Positions 6,630 through 8,239 of a DNA stretch of 8,239 nucleotides are shown piece by piece; the first letter of the stretch is position 1, and the number at the start of each line of letters is the position of its first letter. The translations under genes were made by a program, and so were the position numbers. Origin of the DNA: Synechococcales cyanobacterium PMM_0073 (GTDB lineage: Bacteria > Cyanobacteriota > Cyanobacteriia > Elainellales > Elainellaceae); NCBI GenBank assembly GCA_949127695.1, contig CASBQH010000464.1, forward strand, positions 1-8,239. Direction: 5' to 3'. A model generated the notes under the pieces. It was not told the DNA's origin and did no database searches. It saw nothing but the letters and a program-made list of their open reading frames with translations.

Positions 6630-6664
6630 CCTCTAGCTGCTCAATACCTCTAGCCGCTCACATA
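6630..6664. repeat. 17-18-bp imperfect direct repeat
   Basis: CCTCTAGCTGCTCAATA (6630-6646) is followed directly by CCTCTAGCCGCTCACATA (6647-6664); the copies differ by one substitution and a small change near the end. There are only two copies. Function is unknown. Confidence 0.65.
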
Positions 6665-6866
6665 CCATGCAGTTAATTCAAGCCGAAGCAGCAACTCTGC
6701 ACTAGACCTGCATGATTGATAGACTGCTGACTGACAAACGGGAAACTAGCTCTCGCCAATTCTATCAAATAATTCAGGTATTTTGGCCAAAGACCGGAAG
6801 AAACGGCCTAATTTTTCAGATTTTGCTGCAAAATTAATTATCAGCCATCTGCAATTAAGGCAGAGC

Positions 6867-6929
6867 AGTTCTCTAGATCAGGCAAGTTGGGCTGATTGCT
6901 TCGCCTGTTGGGTTTAAGCTAAGAGAACT
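6867..6929. repeat. 8-bp inverted repeat AGTTCTCT / AGAGAACT
   Basis: The arms at 6867-6874 and 6922-6929 are perfect reverse complements, 47 nt apart, and lie 35-97 bp before the response regulator ATG. The arms share the AGAGAAC core with the tandem repeat at 6451. The spacer is too long for a simple hairpin, so a pair of protein-binding sites is more likely. Confidence 0.6.
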
Positions 6930-6963
6930 CTGTGAATTACTGTAAGAGCCATTTGAGAGCCAG

Positions 6964-8239
6964 ATGAGAATTTTATTGGTAGAAGATGATGAAAGTATTG
7001 TCGATCTGGTTACAACAGTTCTGGGTCAGAAAAACTATATTATAGATACTGCGGCAGACGGCGAGGCGGGCTGGGAGTTAGTTGAAGCATTTCCCTATGA
7101 TCTAGTGCTGCTCGACATTGTTTTGCCTAAGCTAGATGGCATCAGCCTTTGCCGCCGCCTGCGGGAACATAAAAAGCAGGCTCTGGTGATGCTGTTAACC
7201 GCTCAGGATGCCATGAGCGACAAATTGATCGGGCTACAGGCTGGCGCTGATGATTATTTGGTGAAGCCGTTTCATGTGCAGGAGCTAGACGCCCGTATTC
7301 ATGCGCTGCTGCGTCGGGGCAACCCAATCACTGAGACAGTTCTGCGCTGCGGTGACTTGCGCCGCGATCCAACCGCCTGCGAGATCACATATGCCGATCA
7401 TCTGCTGCGGTTTAGTCGCAAAGAGTACTTGCTGCTAGAGCTATTTTTACGGCAGCAGCAGCGTGTCTTCAGCCGCAGCGCGATTGTCGATCAAATTTGG
7501 TCTTTTAACGAAGATCCGCCCAACGAAGATACCGTTAAGTCGCATATCAAAAGCATTCGTCGCAAGCTGGATGCGGTTGGAGCCAGCAATTTAATCGAAA
7601 CGCTCTATGGACAGGGATATCGGATTAATCCAGCCTATCTGGCGGCTGTCAGGCTGGCTCAATCAGCTGAGATTGCGCCAGATGCCACGCCAGATGCCAC
7701 ATCAAACTTAGAGCAGCAGACCGCAGATTTGAAGCTCTCTATGATGACCATTTGGCAGCGGACAAAAAGCCTCCATCTAGAGCGGGTCACGCTGCTAGAG
7801 CAGGCTGTTGAACTGCTCAAAACTGCCAAACTAACGCCCGCACTGCAACAAGCCGCTGTTCAAACTGCACATAAGCTAGTCGGTTCGCTGGGCACATTTG
7901 GCTTTGAGTCTGGCTCTAAAACGGCGCAGCAGCTCGAAATCGCTTTTCAGCAGCAGGCGATCGATTCGGCCATTCAGCCTAATATTGTGCAGCTGAACCA
8001 ATGGGTGCAGTCTTTGCGGCAGCTGCTTCAGTCCTCTGCCCATCTGCCGCCAGATCCTGCCGAATCTGCCCGCCCCCAGCTTCAGCCTGAATCGCTGCTG
8101 CTGCTGGCTCAAGATCAAACCTGGCTAGAGACAACTGCCGCTCAAATTGCCGCATCCGCGCCCAATTTACAGCTGATCCAAGCCACTACCGCCGCTGCCG
8201 CTATGACACGGTGCCAGCAGCTTCGGCCTCAGGTTGCCC
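6964..8239 (+). CDS. Hybrid OmpR-type response regulator: REC, winged helix, Hpt and degenerate REC (3' end outside window)
   Basis: From the ATG at 6964 the frame stays open for 425 codons to the window edge. Residues 1-118 are a receiver domain with the acidic pair in VEDDE, phosphoacceptor D51 in LLDIVLP, T79 and K101 (VKPFH). Residues 128-222 are an OmpR/PhoB winged-helix DNA-binding domain: LRFSRKEYLLLELFL, then NEDTVKSHIKSIRRKLD and IETLYGQGYRI. A Pro/Asp/Ala-rich linker follows. Residues about 260-355 form a helical Hpt domain with phosphoacceptor H303 in AHKLVGSLGTFGF. From about 376 a second receiver-like strand begins (SLLLLAQDQ) without the acidic pair, so it looks degenerate. The family is known in cyanobacteria as multi-component winged-helix regulators and implies phosphotransfer through one protein. 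The next domains and the stop are not visible. GAGAG upstream of the ATG is a modest Shine-Dalgarno. No histidine kinase is seen in the window. Confidence 0.92.
   Translation, partial: MRILLVEDDESIVDLVTTVLGQKNYIIDTAADGEAGWELVEAFPYDLVLLDIVLPKLDGISLCRRLREHKKQALVMLLTAQDAMSDKLIGLQAGADDYLVKPFHVQELDARIHALLRRGNPITETVLRCGDLRRDPTACEITYADHLLRFSRKEYLLLELFLRQQQRVFSRSAIVDQIWSFNEDPPNEDTVKSHIKSIRRKLDAVGASNLIETLYGQGYRINPAYLAAVRLAQSAEIAPDATPDATSNLEQQTADLKLSMMTIWQRTKSLHLERVTLLEQAVELLKTAKLTPALQQAAVQTAHKLVGSLGTFGFESGSKTAQQLEIAFQQQAIDSAIQPNIVQLNQWVQSLRQLLQSSAHLPPDPAESARPQLQPESLLLLAQDQTWLETTAAQIAASAPNLQLIQATTAAAAMTRCQQLRPQVA
7678..7700 (+). repeat. 12-bp period repeat in the response regulator linker
   Basis: CCAGATGCCAC occurs at 7678-7688 and again at 7690-7700, encoding a repeated P-D-A-T in the linker between the winged helix and the Hpt domain. 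It probably reflects a small in-frame duplication that only lengthens the linker. Confidence 0.6.

Larger units (their letters stand above)
6238..6963. other. Long non-coding intergenic region with repeated GAGAAC-type sites
   Basis: About 725 bp with no credible gene on either strand; the longest plus-strand reading I found by hand is 30 codons from an ATG at 6498, without a Shine-Dalgarno. It is more AT-rich than the genes and holds an unusual number of short repeats: a perfect 11-bp tandem repeat (6451-6472), a 17-bp imperfect direct repeat (6630-6664), an inverted AGTTCTCT/AGAGAACT pair (6867-6929), a spaced dyad AGTTGGC/GCCAACT (6385-6409), and perfect palindromes ATCTTTAAGAT (6305-6315) and TTTGGCCAAA (6782-6791). 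It separates two divergent genes and may contain promoters, regulator sites or a small RNA. I see no tRNA, IS end or clear intrinsic terminator. Confidence 0.6.

Noticed and set aside
6630..6664. CRISPR-like repeats
   Set aside because: There are only two directly adjacent imperfect copies, with no spacers and no cas genes.
6915..6945. TTTAAG-17 nt-ATTACT as promoter of the response regulator gene
   Set aside because: Each element matches the consensus at only about three of six positions; it overlaps the repeated GAGAAC element but is too weak to list.

Overview
The window looks like chromosomal DNA from a cyanobacterium, probably a filamentous Leptolyngbya/Synechococcales type. This is inferred from three things: the encoded proteins read like cyanobacterial versions of their families (RecR, FetB-like permease, HisC, a B12-binding radical SAM protein, a multi-domain winged-helix response regulator); there is a HIP1 octamer (GCGATCGC) at 2660-2667; and Shine-Dalgarno sequences are weak or absent before most genes. 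No database search was possible, so all names come from recognising motifs and family-typical sequence.

Layout. Positions 1-311 (minus) hold the first 103 codons of a B12-binding radical SAM protein, divergent from a FetB/UPF0014-type permease (458-1234, plus) across an AT-rich gap. A minus-strand block follows: a GT2 glycosyltransferase (2290-3237), recR (1591-2187) and a small coiled-coil protein (1243-1557), which runs convergently into the permease gene with 8 bp between stops. hisC (3361-4410, plus) is divergent from the glycosyltransferase gene and is followed by a small 81-residue protein (4459-4704). That gene ends 2 bp from the stop of an oppositely oriented gene for a peroxiredoxin-fold/2-oxoglutarate-Fe(II) oxygenase fusion (4707-5843, minus). 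Upstream of the fusion is a 110-residue protein of unknown function (5905-6237, minus). A gene-free stretch of about 725 bp, rich in short repeats, then separates it from a response regulator (6964 to the window end, plus) with REC, winged-helix, Hpt and a probably degenerate second REC domain. No stop is reached.

Most genes are housekeeping or solitary functions (recombinational repair, histidine biosynthesis, transport, glycosylation), and I see no single pathway joining them. There is no mobile element, CRISPR array, tRNA or rRNA. The points most worth a second look are: recR has no ATG/GTG/TTG at its conserved N-terminus but an ACG placed 7 nt after GGAGG; the thioredoxin-fold half of the fusion protein lacks a recognisable peroxidatic cysteine; and the intergenic region before the response regulator carries several GAGAAC-type sites, including a perfect 11-bp tandem repeat, an 8-bp inverted pair and two copies of a TAAGCTA(A)GAGAAC element.
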